A stretch of DNA of 64,000 nucleotides, taken from NCBI GenBank assembly GCA_045132495.1, contig JBGUSK010000075.1, positions 1 through 64,000 of the forward strand. The letters are read 5' to 3'. Both the position numbers and the translations under genes were made by a program. The DNA comes from UBA11524 sp045132495. GTDB lineage: Bacteria; Bacillota; Clostridia; Christensenellales; Aristaeellaceae. Below are positions 16,204 through 24,822 of the stretch, in pieces (position 1 is the first letter of the stretch; every line of letters begins with the position of its first letter). The notes beneath the pieces are model-generated. The model saw only the letters and a list, made by a program, of their open reading frames with translations. It was not told where the DNA came from and searched no databases.

Positions 16204-17984
16204 TGCTGTTCCCCCATGTTGTTCGCCAGGTGGATGACATGGATGCTGCTGCCGCGCAGCACCTCCATCGAAGCCTTGATGTCGGTCAGATCAGCCTCGG
16301 TCATCTTGTCGGGCTTGGCACGGGAAATCAGCTTGCGAAGGGCGGCCTCGTCGTCCTTGACGCGTTTCTTTTCTTCCTTTTCGAGCTGCTTGCCGGCCTT
16401 GCCCAGCGCCATGCTGACCTGATTGCACAGCATTTGCGCCTCGTTGAGAGTCTGCATCAGGTCGCGGCGGAAGCCATCCTGCACGGCGTACTGCTCCGCG
16501 TCGCGGATGGCCTGCTGGATCTCTGCTTCGGACATCTTCTCATTCGCCGTGATGGTGATGGACTGGTTCGCGCCGGTGTCCTGATCGCGGGCAGACACGG
16601 TGAGGATACCGTTGACGTCGATATCAAAGGTGACCTCGATCTTGGGCACGCCGGCCATGGCCTTGCGGATGCCCTTGAGCTTGAACTTGCCGATGGTCTT
16701 GTTGTCCTTGGCCATGGGACGCTCGCCCTGCAGCACGTGGATCTCGACGCTGCCCTGGAACATGCCTGCCGTGGTGAACACCTGGGAGTAGTGCACCGGC
16801 AGGGTGGAATTGCGCTCCACCACGCGGGTGGCGACACCGCCGACGGTCTCGATGGCAAGGCTCAGGGGCGTCACGTCCAGCAGCAGGATGCCGGTATGCT
16901 GGGTCAGCGTGGTGTTCTCGCTGCCCAGGGTATCGCCCTGGATGGCTGCGCCCTGGGCGACGCACTCGTCAGGGTTGATGTTTTTGGAGGGAATCTTCCC
17001 GGTGATCTGCTGCACCTTCTGCTGCACGGCGGGGATTCGGGTGGAGCCGCCCACCAGCAGCACGCGGCCCAGCTCGCTGGGGGCGATGCCCGCGTCGTTC
17101 AGGGCGCTGCGGACAGGGCCTTCCGTGCGGTCAACCAGATCGCGGGTCAGTTCGTTGAATTTGGCGCGGGTGAGGGTCATGTCCAGGTGGACAGGCTGAC
17201 CGTTCACCTGCATGATGAAGGGCAGGGAAATGCTTGCCATCTCGGAGGCGGACAGCTCCTTTTTGGCCTGCTCGGCAGCTTCCTTGACACGCACCATCGC
17301 GGCGGGGTCACGGGTCAGGTCAGCGCGGGAGGTCTTCATGAACTCGCCGCACATCCACTGCACGATGCGCTCGTCGAAGTCGTCTCCGCCAAGATGATTA
17401 TCGCCGCAGGTCGCCAGCACCTCAATGACGCCGTCGCCGATCTCAATGATGGACACGTCAAAGGTACCGCCGCCCAGGTCGTAGACCATGATCTTCTGGG
17501 CCGCACCGTTGTTCAGGCCATAAGCCAGGGCCGCGCTGGTGGGCTCATTGATGATGCGGCGAACGTTCAGCCCGGCGATGCGGCCTGCGTCCTTGGTAGC
17601 CTGGCGCTGAATGTCGTTGAAGTATGCCGGCACGGTGATGACTGCGTCGGTGACCTTCTCGCCCAGGTAGGCTTCCGCATCCTCGCGGAGCTTGCGCAGG
17701 ATCATCGCGCTGATCTCCTGCGGGTTGTACATCTTGCCGCCCAGCTCCTTGCGCCAGTCGGTGCCCATGTGGCGTTTGATGGACGCAACAGTGCGGTTTG
17801 CATTCACCGCCGCCTGACGTTTCGCTGCAGTGCCGACGAGCCGCTCGCCGGAATCAGTGAAGGCCACCACGCTGGGGGTGGTGCGCTCGCCCTTGTCGTT
17901 GGGGATAATGGTGGCCACGCCGCCCTCCACCACGGAGACGCAGCTGTTGGTGGTACCAAGATCAATGCCGATCACTTTGCTCAT
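16200..17984 (-). CDS. dnaK: Secondary Hsp70 chaperone, DnaK-like
   Basis: 594 residues from ATG at 17984, behind AAAGGA; the frame is open further upstream but the family N-terminus MSKVIGIDLGTTNS sets the start. Nucleotide-binding domain: DLGTTNSCV, VITVPAYFND, INEPTSAALAYG, YDLGGGTFDVS, VLLVGGSTRIP. The linker reads GILLLD instead of the usual D-V-L-L-L-D. The substrate-binding domain follows (FTTAGMFQGSVEIHVLQGE). The lid is short and the long disordered tail of housekeeping DnaK is missing. Neither grpE, hrcA nor a full dnaJ is adjacent, so this looks like a dedicated second Hsp70 working with the J-domain protein upstream. Membrane-linked roles are suggested by its neighbours (inference). 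Confidence 0.88.
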   Translation of the reverse strand: MSKVIGIDLGTTNSCVSVVEGGVATIIPNDKGERTTPSVVAFTDSGERLVGTAAKRQAAVNANRTVASIKRHMGTDWRKELGGKMYNPQEISAMILRKLREDAEAYLGEKVTDAVITVPAYFNDIQRQATKDAGRIAGLNVRRIINEPTSAALAYGLNNGAAQKIMVYDLGGGTFDVSIIEIGDGVIEVLATCGDNHLGGDDFDERIVQWMCGEFMKTSRADLTRDPAAMVRVKEAAEQAKKELSASEMASISLPFIMQVNGQPVHLDMTLTRAKFNELTRDLVDRTEGPVRSALNDAGIAPSELGRVLLVGGSTRIPAVQQKVQQITGKIPSKNINPDECVAQGAAIQGDTLGSENTTLTQHTGILLLDVTPLSLAIETVGGVATRVVERNSTLPVHYSQVFTTAGMFQGSVEIHVLQGERPMAKDNKTIGKFKLKGIRKAMAGVPKIEVTFDIDVNGILTVSARDQDTGANQSITITANEKMSEAEIQQAIRDAEQYAVQDGFRRDLMQTLNEAQMLCNQVSMALGKAGKQLEKEEKKRVKDDEAALRKLISRAKPDKMTEADLTDIKASMEVLRGSSIHVIHLANNMGEQQ

Positions 17985-18025
17985 AACGATAATATCCTTT
18001 CTATATGCGGCCGTACAGCCGGAGG

Positions 18026-18103
18026 AACGGGCGAGCAATGCTCGCCCCTACGTATCAACGGAAGACGCAAACAGGCCGTAGGGGCGACCATTGGTCGCCC
18101 GCA
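18026..18103. repeat. Paired palindromic repeat (GGGCGAxCA type) between dnaK and the J-domain gene
   Basis: Two near-identical palindromes face each other: CGGGCGAGCAATGCTCGCCC followed by CTACG near 18028-18053, and CGTAGGGG followed by CGACCATTGGTCGCCCG near 18077-18102. Each is a self-complementary hairpin, and CGCCCCTACG pairs with CGTAGGGGCG across the 24-bp middle, so the unit can form one large cruciform. Units of this kind are scattered in many gut Clostridia (recalled, not searched). The rest of 18000-18263 shows no gene or promoter that I can support. Confidence 0.68.
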
Positions 18104-18263
18104 ACCTTCACGACCACTCAACCACATAGCCCGCGCGATAGCGAGCGCGGCCAGTCAACATCAGAGGCAGTCCCAGCCCCACGCGGTAGGTCTATGGCGA
18201 AGAAGTCAACTCGATCGCGTGAAAAAGGGACGAAGTCCCCGCGCGAAAACGGGGTCGAAGACC

Positions 18264-19091
18264 TCAACAGCAAATAATCCCCGGCCCATAGGGGCAGCAC
18301 AGCTGCATCAGGCAGCACAGATAGCACAGGCGACTGGGATCAAAGAAGGTCGTTTTGTACCCGCCGGCATTCTGCTGGTAAGTCTGGCCGGACTGCCGAT
18401 ATTGCCGCAGAAGAGTCTGGTATACGCCATTGTTGGGGTCCATCTGACAGGCTCGGGTCATGTGCTCCACCGCCTGGATGGTATTGCCTGCGCCGTGATT
18501 TGCCACGCCGGAGAGATAATACCACCGGGCGTTGCGCTGGGCGCTCACCACATTCGACAGGTGCAGAATGGCGGAGTTGTACGCCCGCATCTGAATATCG
18601 CGGATGGCCTGACGGACGAGTTCCGGGTCGCCGGGCTGCTCGGCAGGCGGAGGCACCTGGGTGCTCTGATAGCCGCCAAAGCCGAAGAAATCGTCAAACC
18701 CGAAGCCGCCGAAATCGCTCTGCCAGCCGCCGCGATTATACCCGCCCTGTCCGGAGGAATAGCCTCCGTATTGCTGACCGCCGTACTGCTGCCGCTGCTG
18801 GCCATAGGGATTTCCCTGCTGACCATAGCCGCCGTAGCTCTGACCGCCGTAGGCCTGTCCATAGGGATTGCCTCCATAGGGGTTTGGCTGCTGCTGACGC
18901 TGGCGGTACTTCTCCGGATTCATCAACATGTCGTAGGCTTCGTTGAGCTCGTTCATCTTTCGGGCTGCGTTGGAGTCCCCCGGGTGCAGGTCAGGGTGGC
19001 ACTCCTTGGCCTTGCGACGATAGGCGCGCTTGATCTCCTCCTGCGTGGCGTTTTCCGATACGCCCAGCAGCTGATGGGGATTATTCACCAT
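18264..19091 (-). CDS. J-domain protein with QGY-rich linker and Cys-rich tail
   Basis: 275 residues. Residues 1-65 are a J domain with the key H32-P33-D34 and helix III KMNELNEAYDML. Residues ~66-135 are a Q/G/Y-rich low-complexity linker with repeated GGxSYGGYGQQ-like units. Residues ~140-235 are helical and TPR-like (YNSAILHLSNVVSAQRN..., ARWYYLSGVANHGAGN). The tail is unusual in holding eight Cys in the last 24 residues (LCYLCCLMQLCCPYGPG...), and may bind metal or membrane. There is no DnaJ zinc finger or CTD. It overlaps the DUF5685 gene by 11 nt and precedes the Hsp70 gene, so it is the probable co-chaperone of that Hsp70. Confidence 0.85.
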   Translation of the reverse strand: MVNNPHQLLGVSENATQEEIKRAYRRKAKECHPDLHPGDSNAARKMNELNEAYDMLMNPEKYRQRQQQPNPYGGNPYGQAYGGQSYGGYGQQGNPYGQQRQQYGGQQYGGYSSGQGGYNRGGWQSDFGGFGFDDFFGFGGYQSTQVPPPAEQPGDPELVRQAIRDIQMRAYNSAILHLSNVVSAQRNARWYYLSGVANHGAGNTIQAVEHMTRACQMDPNNGVYQTLLRQYRQSGQTYQQNAGGYKTTFFDPSRLCYLCCLMQLCCPYGPGIICC

Positions 19092-19935
19092 GGCCTTCCA
19101 CCTCGCTTTCCTTGTTCATCTTTTTATCCTTTTTGTGCAGATATTCATTGTAACCCTGCCACACGCCGGAATAGAGGATGTTGCGCAGGATCTCCTCATC
19201 CTGAATGAGCGGCAGCCTCTCGAAGGCTGCGGAGGCGTCTCCCAGCAGCAACTCAAGGGTATCGCGCATGTCCTCCGGCTTTTTCTCCATGAGGATGACC
19301 GGATTGTAGCTGCCAGATTTCACGTCCTTGTCGTAATCGCAGGTCGCGTCCAGCAGGTAGATATATCGGCCCAGGGAATACCCGAAGGCGCGCAGGGCAT
19401 TCGCCCAGTAGTCCTCCTGCATCACGAAGAGCTCCGCCATTAATTCACCGAAGCACCGCGCCGCCGCATCGGGAGACGGGTCGCGCCGCTTCTCCACCTC
19501 AGAGAGGTCCGCCAGTGTGCGCTCGATGACTTCGCACTGCCTCGGCCAGTCCGCCCTGACCTTCGCGTAGGCCTTCTTCAGCGCTGCGGAGGCGCCCCTT
19601 GCAGCAAGGTTGTGATCATCCTGCCAGTCGTCCATGAGCTTGTGATATGTCAGCGCGATGGTCATATCTGCCGCGTAATCAGTGACGCGGGAGCGCACCC
19701 AATGGTGCGTTTTCACCGGATGAGGCACGCAGCGGCCCTCGCCGGAGGTTTCCTCCGGCTCATAAAGCGAGCCCAGAAAAACAGTCAGGTAGGTCAAGTC
19801 GAAGGTCAGCGCCATGCGAGCCATTTGGCCGTGGCGCGCGCCGATAGCATGGCACAGCCCGCAGTAATGGGCCCGGTAGCGCTGCTGGTCGCTTTCCTGC
19901 ATATCGACCAGGTTGGGTCTTACATAGCCAAACAT
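19081..19935 (-). CDS. DUF5685 family protein
   Basis: 284 residues, ATG at 19935, 7 bp after the zinc-ribbon gene. The N-terminus has RAHYCGLCHAIG (C25, C28), which looks like a metal or cofactor site, followed by helices with THHWVRSRVTDYAADM, DDWQDDHN and YLLDATCDYDKDVKSGSYNP. Aspartate-rich helices of this type recall prenyl-synthase-like folds. I recall DUF5685 proteins next to J-domain proteins in Firmicutes, and the overlap with the J gene here supports a shared job. No reaction is established. Confidence 0.78.
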   Translation of the reverse strand: MFGYVRPNLVDMQESDQQRYRAHYCGLCHAIGARHGQMARMALTFDLTYLTVFLGSLYEPEETSGEGRCVPHPVKTHHWVRSRVTDYAADMTIALTYHKLMDDWQDDHNLAARGASAALKKAYAKVRADWPRQCEVIERTLADLSEVEKRRDPSPDAAARCFGELMAELFVMQEDYWANALRAFGYSLGRYIYLLDATCDYDKDVKSGSYNPVILMEKKPEDMRDTLELLLGDASAAFERLPLIQDEEILRNILYSGVWQGYNEYLHKKDKKMNKESEVEGHGE

Positions 19936-19942
19936 ACGCTTG

Positions 19943-20350
19943 TCACGCCTTCTGGTCGAACTGGTGCCTGCACACCGGGCAGGTGATGTGCTTCTCCCCG
20001 CACCCGCGGCGCAAGCGCAGGCGGTTCTTGCAGGAGGGGCAGCGGAAGTACTTGTACTCCTTCGTACCCTTGAGGCGCAGGAAGAATTGCTTCACTTCCT
20101 TCTGCCAATTGTTCGCGAACTGCACGTAGCGGGCATTTTCCGCCTGACGCTTCTGCACATTCCGGCTCAGCATGCGGAAGAGCGCATAGATATACAGCGC
20201 ATGGCCAACAAGGCTCAGCAGCGGCATGCCGATGAAGGTATTCACCAGCACGACGATCAGCCCCGCCCACAGGGCATGATAGCCCAGATTATCCACACCG
20301 TTGCGGCCCTGCATGAAGCGCATGATCGCCATTTTGATCCGAGTCCACAT
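19943..20350 (-). CDS. Membrane protein with a C-terminal zinc ribbon
   Basis: 135 residues from ATG at 20350, preceded by AAGGAAG; an ATG at 20392 lies upstream of the ribosome site and is rejected. Two membrane helices (residues ~25-60) are followed by a charged stalk (NVQKRQAENARYVQ) and a zinc ribbon with four Cys (F-R-C-P-x-C ... I-T-C-P-x-C). It is the first gene of the Hsp70 cluster and is driven by a divergent promoter shared with the GH2 region. A role as membrane adaptor of the cluster is only inferred. Confidence 0.78.
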   Translation of the reverse strand: MWTRIKMAIMRFMQGRNGVDNLGYHALWAGLIVVLVNTFIGMPLLSLVGHALYIYALFRMLSRNVQKRQAENARYVQFANNWQKEVKQFFLRLKGTKEYKYFRCPSCKNRLRLRRGCGEKHITCPVCRHQFDQKA

Positions 20351-20397
20351 AAGTCTTCCTTCTTTCCACGGGACAAGCCCGTCCCATTCCATGATAC

Positions 20398-20425
20398 ATT
20401 ATAAATTATAATTGAGATTTTTCAA
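20398..20425 (-). promoter_or_regulatory. Promoter of the Hsp70 cluster
   Basis: TTGAAA (20420-20425) and TATAAT (20398-20403) with a 16-bp spacer on the minus strand. No CIRCE element (TTAGCACTC-N9-GAGTGCTAA) is visible, so HrcA control is not indicated. Confidence 0.65.
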
Positions 20426-20453
20426 CCGAATATGAACAGATATGCAAAGTTGA

Positions 20454-20482
20454 TTGAAAAAAACAGCTTCGGGGCTTATAAT
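20454..20482 (+). promoter_or_regulatory. Promoter of the GH2-FliB-2H-AlkZ operon
   Basis: TTGAAA (20454-20459) and TATAAT (20477-20482) with a 17-bp spacer. The start point near 20489 excludes the upstream ATG at 20432 and supports the ATG at 20519 as the GH2 start. Confidence 0.72.
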
Positions 20483-20518
20483 GTTGCCATCCGATTTCAC
20501 ATCAGCGAGGTGCGATGT

Positions 20519-23182
20519 ATGCAAAAGATCGATCTTTCCGGCCTGTGGCAGGTGTATCTGGACGCGGACAAGTCCCCTGCCCTGCCCGCCGTATATCCCG
20601 ATGCAATAACCCTCCCCGGCACGACCTCCGCCGCCGGACTCGGCCCGGAAAATCCTGCCCGGGAAACCTATTTTCTCACCGACGCCCACAAATTCGAGGG
20701 GTATGCGTGGTTCATGCGCACCTTTGAAAGCGGCGACTGGCAGAACATGCAGGTGGAGCTCACCCTGGAGCGCACCCGCAAGACCACCGTGTTCCTCGAC
20801 GGCAAAGAAGTCGGCAGCCAGGACAGCCTGTGCGCACCCCACCGCTATCTGCTGGAAGGGCTGACGGCGGGCGTCCACTCCCTCGTCGTGCGCGTGGACA
20901 ACACCGACTACCCCACCCGCGGCGGCCATCTGACCAGCCAGGACACCCAGTCCAACTGGAACGGAATCACCGGCGAAATCAGCCTGACGGTTGCCAAGGC
21001 CATCGTCGGCCAGGTGCAGGTGTTCCCGGACATCGCAGGCGGCAGCCTCCGCATCCGGGCGGACGTGCTCGGCGAGCACAACGGCTTTGCCTCCGTCGCG
21101 CTGCCCGGCCAGATGGAGCAGCTCATCCCCATCGTGGATGACAAGCTGGACGGCGTCCTCCCCCTGACCGGCAATGAAGCCCTCTGGGACGAGTTCTCCC
21201 CCAACCTGCACACCCTCTCCATCGACGTGGACGGCGACGTCTACATGACCACCTTCGGCCTGCGCAAGTTTGAGGGCAAGGGCCGGAGCCTCCTGTGCAA
21301 CGGGCGCGAGGTGTTCCTGCGCGGCAAGCACGACGGCCTCATCTTCCCCCTGACTGGCTACGCCCCCACCGACGTGGAAAGCTGGCGCAAGGTCATGCAG
21401 ACCGCGAAGGATTACGGCGTGAATCACTACCGCTTCCACACCTGCTGTCCGCCGGATGCAGCTTTCACCGCCGCCGACGAGCTGGGCATTGCCATGTCCC
21501 CGGAGCTGCCCTTCTGGGGCACGATCCACGAGGAGGGCGAAGAGGGTTACGATGCTGCCGAGCGCACCTTCCTGATCAAAGAGGGTTTCCGCATGCTGCG
21601 GGAGTTCGGGCATCACCCCAGCTTCGTGTTCCTGTCCATGGGCAACGAGCTGTGGGGCAGCAAGAAGGCCCTGAACGCCATGCTGGCCGACTACCGCAAT
21701 TTCGACCCGGACAAGCTCTACGTTTCCGGCGCGAACAACTTCCAGTGGGTGCCCGAGGTGCTGGACGAAGAGGACGTCTTCGTGGGCGTGCGTCTGTCCG
21801 GCGAGCGGCTCATCCGCGGCAGCTACGCCATGTGCGACGCACCCCAGGGCATCGTGCAGACGACCGAGCCGGAATCCGTCACCAACTATGACAGGATGAT
21901 CGCCCCTGAGGTCATGGCGGACAACGCCGGCAAAACCGGAAAGATTCAGATTCAGTACGGCACAGGCGTGAAGGAAGTGGATGCGGAGAGCGCGCAGGCC
22001 TTCATCCCCGAGGTGCCGGTGATCAGCCATGAGGTCGGGCAGTATGAGTTCTACCCGGACTTCGATGAAATTGACAAATATACCGGCCCCCTCAAGGCCC
22101 GCAACTTCGAGGTTTTCCGGGAGAGGCTGCAAAAGGCTGGGCTTTGGGAAGACCACGAGCGTTTCTTCCGCGCGGCAGGCAAGCTGGCCATCGACTGCTA
22201 CCGCCGGGAGATCGAGGCCTTCCTGCGCACGTCGGAATTGTCCGGTTTCCAGCTGCTCGACCTGCAGGACTTCACCGGCCAGGGCACCGCGCTGGTGGGC
22301 GTGCTGAACGCCTTCATGGAGTCCAAGGACCTCATCACCCCGGAGGCATGGCGGGAATTCTGCGCGTCCACGGTGGTGCTGGGCGAGTTTGACAGGTTTG
22401 TCCTCGCCTGCGGGGAGGAAGTCCGCTTCAGTGTCCGCGTCAGCGAGTGCGACCCGCGCAAAGTGCATACCTCCGTGCACTGCGAGCTGATGGAGGGAGA
22501 CGCCGTCCTCGCAGACATCACCGTACCGGTGCACAACACCGACCGCCGCCTGTCCGAAGCGGTGCAGGCATCGCTGGGGCAGGTGCACACCCTGCCCTTC
22601 CAGCCCCGCCGCCTCACCGTCCGATTGACACTGGAAGACGGCACCGTCAATCACTACCCCCTGTGGGTGTTCCCCCGGTATCCCATCGAGATCACCGAGC
22701 AGGGCATCACGCTGGGCGACAAGCGGGTGGTGTTCGTGAAGTCCATCGAGGAGGCGAAGGCTTCCGCCGTGCCCGCCATTGTTATTCCATCCGCTGAAGG
22801 AAAGCTCCCCGCCACCTACGCCAGCGACTTCTGGTGCTACCCGATGTTCCGCTCCATCTCCGAGAGCATGGGCAAGCCGCTGCCCATCGGCACGCTGGGC
22901 CTGTGCGTGGATGCGCAGCACCCGTGGCTCAATTCCTTCACACAGGAGGACCACACCACCCCCGCGTGGTACCGCGTCATCCAGACGGCCCACTGCGAGA
23001 ATGTGGAATGTGCCGCACCGGTTATTCAGGTCATCGACAACACCGAGCGCTGCCAGCGGCTGTGCATCCTGTGGGAGCAGGAGGGCGTGCCCCACCTGAC
23101 CGCCCGCCTGTGGGAGGACGCAGATGACGTGTCCGTTCAGGCCTTCGCGGCGTCGCTGCTGGAGGCATTGACATGCGCATAA
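20519..23182 (+). CDS. Glycoside hydrolase family 2 protein
   Basis: 887 residues from ATG at 20519. Order: sugar-binding jelly roll (residues ~1-160, with WFMRTFE and the family segment DNTDYPTRGG), an Ig-like domain (~165-255), the TIM barrel (~260-560) with acid/base E377 in MGNELWG and nucleophile E505 in ISHEVGQY, and a long C-terminal part (~570-887) with further beta modules. Cytoplasmic (no signal). GH2 members are beta-galactosidases, glucuronidases, mannosidases or arabinosidases; this sequence fits the broad uncharacterised branch and the substrate is open. It starts an operon with three unrelated enzymes, and its stop overlaps the FliB-like gene by 10 nt. Confidence 0.87.
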   Translation: MQKIDLSGLWQVYLDADKSPALPAVYPDAITLPGTTSAAGLGPENPARETYFLTDAHKFEGYAWFMRTFESGDWQNMQVELTLERTRKTTVFLDGKEVGSQDSLCAPHRYLLEGLTAGVHSLVVRVDNTDYPTRGGHLTSQDTQSNWNGITGEISLTVAKAIVGQVQVFPDIAGGSLRIRADVLGEHNGFASVALPGQMEQLIPIVDDKLDGVLPLTGNEALWDEFSPNLHTLSIDVDGDVYMTTFGLRKFEGKGRSLLCNGREVFLRGKHDGLIFPLTGYAPTDVESWRKVMQTAKDYGVNHYRFHTCCPPDAAFTAADELGIAMSPELPFWGTIHEEGEEGYDAAERTFLIKEGFRMLREFGHHPSFVFLSMGNELWGSKKALNAMLADYRNFDPDKLYVSGANNFQWVPEVLDEEDVFVGVRLSGERLIRGSYAMCDAPQGIVQTTEPESVTNYDRMIAPEVMADNAGKTGKIQIQYGTGVKEVDAESAQAFIPEVPVISHEVGQYEFYPDFDEIDKYTGPLKARNFEVFRERLQKAGLWEDHERFFRAAGKLAIDCYRREIEAFLRTSELSGFQLLDLQDFTGQGTALVGVLNAFMESKDLITPEAWREFCASTVVLGEFDRFVLACGEEVRFSVRVSECDPRKVHTSVHCELMEGDAVLADITVPVHNTDRRLSEAVQASLGQVHTLPFQPRRLTVRLTLEDGTVNHYPLWVFPRYPIEITEQGITLGDKRVVFVKSIEEAKASAVPAIVIPSAEGKLPATYASDFWCYPMFRSISESMGKPLPIGTLGLCVDAQHPWLNSFTQEDHTTPAWYRVIQTAHCENVECAAPVIQVIDNTERCQRLCILWEQEGVPHLTARLWEDADDVSVQAFAASLLEALTCA

Positions 23183-24123
23183 TTGCACCTGATTATTACC
23201 GCGAATTCCACTGCATCGCGGACAAATGCCGCCATTCCTGCTGCATCGGCTGGGAGATCGACATCGACTCGTCTGCCCGCGAGGCTTATCGGCGGGTGCC
23301 CGGGGACTTCGGCGCACGGCTGAATGCAGCCATTGAGGACGGCGAGGTCAGCAGCTTCCGCCTTGGCGAAGGCGAGCGCTGCCCAATGCTGAACGCCACC
23401 GGCCTGTGCGATCTGATCACCGAGCTGGGCGAAGAAAGCCTTTGCCAGATCTGCGCGGATCACCCGCGGTTCCGCAACTTCTATGCAGACCGCACGGAAA
23501 TCGGCCTCGGCATGTGCTGCGAGGAGGCGGCGCGGCTGATCCTCTCGCAGGAAGAGCCCATGCGACTGATCTTCCTGGAGGACGACGGTGCTGATGATGA
23601 ACCCAACGAGGAGGAAGCCAACCTGCTGGCCCTGCGCACAGCGCTGATCTGCATCATGCAGAACGAAACCCAGCCCCTTGCCGCACGGCTGGACAGGCTG
23701 CTGGCTGCGGTGGATTTCACCATCCCTGAGCGCAACTGGGCGGCGGTTTATCGCAATTTGGAGCGGCTTGACTCCACATGGGATCACTGTCTGAACCTGC
23801 TTGTTCCCAGGGGGCTTTCCGATCGCCCCCTGGACCCCTTCGGGGGCACCTCCAAAGAGGCGAAATCCATGCAAAGAGCATGGAGCAACTTCACCGTATA
23901 CCTGCTCTACCGGCACCTGCCGGGCGCGTTGGATGACGACGACATCCCCGGCCGGGTGGCCTTCTGCGTGTTGTCCACACGGGTGCTGATGGCCCTGTGT
24001 GCATCACACGAAAGCTGCACCCTGGCGGACTGTATCGAATTCGCCCGGATGTACTCTGCTGAGATCGAGTACTCCGAGGACAACATCGCCGCGCTGCTGG
24101 ACGCGCTCTGGGAGGAAGCATAA
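23173..24123 (+). CDS. FliB-like flagellin lysine-N-methylase family protein carrying a repeat-derived insert
   Basis: 316 residues. The N-terminus has FHCIADKCRHSCCIGWEIDID and further Cys (ERC-x7-C, SLCQICADHPR, GMCCEEA), the cysteine-rich pattern of FliB, which methylates lysines of flagellin with an Fe-S cluster. No flagellar gene is in this window, so another protein may be the target. Residues ~212-236 (VPRGLSDRPLDPFGG...) are encoded by a palindromic repeat that also occurs between pheS and pheT, so they are probably a late in-frame insertion before AWSNFTVYLLYRHLPGA. The gene overlaps GH2 by 10 nt and is followed by a 1-nt overlap. Confidence 0.8.
   Translation: MRIIAPDYYREFHCIADKCRHSCCIGWEIDIDSSAREAYRRVPGDFGARLNAAIEDGEVSSFRLGEGERCPMLNATGLCDLITELGEESLCQICADHPRFRNFYADRTEIGLGMCCEEAARLILSQEEPMRLIFLEDDGADDEPNEEEANLLALRTALICIMQNETQPLAARLDRLLAAVDFTIPERNWAAVYRNLERLDSTWDHCLNLLVPRGLSDRPLDPFGGTSKEAKSMQRAWSNFTVYLLYRHLPGALDDDDIPGRVAFCVLSTRVLMALCASHESCTLADCIEFARMYSAEIEYSEDNIAALLDALWEEA
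23807..23880. repeat. Palindromic repeat inserted in frame inside the FliB-like gene
   Basis: Hairpin CCAGGGGGC-TTTCCGATC-GCCCCCTGG (23807-23833), then CCCC-TT-CGGGG (23835-23845) and CCTCCAAAGAGG-like sequence with GGCGAAATCCATGCAAAGAGC after it. The loop TTTCCGATC and the following ACCCCTTCGG recur at 36690-36724. It contributes about 25 codons without a stop. Confidence 0.75.
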
Positions 24124-24821
24124 TGGAAACCTTGCACGAATTTCACGCCCGGGTGGACGGCTTTCAGCATGATAGCCTGCCCCACGACGGCCCGCTGGTG
24201 ACCAAGCCCCTGCTGGTGGAGAAGGTCGCCCCGGACGGCGGACTTCGCCCCTTTTTCGGGAATACAATGATCTTCGACCTGCCGCAGGATGTGCAGCTCA
24301 CCATCACCCGGATGCAGCTCATCCTCCACCACCGCTGCGGGTGGATGCTGGCCCAGCCGCTCACCCCGGACACGCTGCATATGACCCTCCACGATCTGCT
24401 CAACGGCGTAGACGCAGACGGGCTGGCAGAGCCCGTCCGCCAAACGGGCGCGCAGGCGAAAGCCATCCTTGCCCGACAGCGCGCCGCCGGAATTCCGCCC
24501 ATCCGCCTGAGCTCTACGCTGGCCTTCAACATGACAAACGGCAGCGTGGCCCTGGGATTTGCGCCGGATACCGAGACGGATTGCGCCGCCCTCATGAGCA
24601 TGCACGCCGATTATCAGACCGTTGTCGCGCTGAACTACCCCCTCACGCCCCATGTGACGCTGGCCTACTACAAGCCCGGCAGCTACGGCCCGGAGGAGGT
24701 CGCCGCGCTGGCGGAAGCGCTTCACGAGATCAACAAGCTTCCGAAGGTACACGTCACGGTGGACGCGGAATGCCTGCATTACTACACCTTTGAGGACATG
24801 AATAACTACATCAGGGGGTGA
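24123..24821 (+). CDS. 2H phosphoesterase (2'-5' RNA ligase/cyclic phosphodiesterase-like)
   Basis: 232 residues. ATG at 24123 overlaps the preceding TAA by one base. The two hallmark H-x-T motifs are present: H86-M-T88-L and H177-V-T179-L, each followed by a short acidic or Tyr segment (LHDLL; AYYKPG). 2H enzymes open 2',3'-cyclic phosphates or act on small cyclic nucleotides and tRNA-splicing intermediates. The protein has a 60-residue N-terminal extension compared with the minimal fold (HEFHARVDGF...). The operon also holds an AlkZ-like DNA glycosylase and a FliB-like protein, which hints at nucleic-acid or macromolecule modification, but no shared pathway is established. Confidence 0.82.
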   Translation: METLHEFHARVDGFQHDSLPHDGPLVTKPLLVEKVAPDGGLRPFFGNTMIFDLPQDVQLTITRMQLILHHRCGWMLAQPLTPDTLHMTLHDLLNGVDADGLAEPVRQTGAQAKAILARQRAAGIPPIRLSSTLAFNMTNGSVALGFAPDTETDCAALMSMHADYQTVVALNYPLTPHVTLAYYKPGSYGPEEVAALAEALHEINKLPKVHVTVDAECLHYYTFEDMNNYIRG

Positions 24822-24822
24822 A

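Noticed and set aside
16230..19208. Very long plus-strand open frame of 992 codons
   Set aside because: It runs antisense through dnaK, the J-domain gene and the repeat; it has H/G/A/V/D-rich shadow composition of GC-rich antisense frames, no ribosome site, and the minus-strand genes have clear motifs.
20399..23317. Minus-strand open frame of 972 codons
   Set aside because: Antisense shadow of the GH2 and FliB-like genes, whose catalytic motifs and overlaps are on the plus strand.
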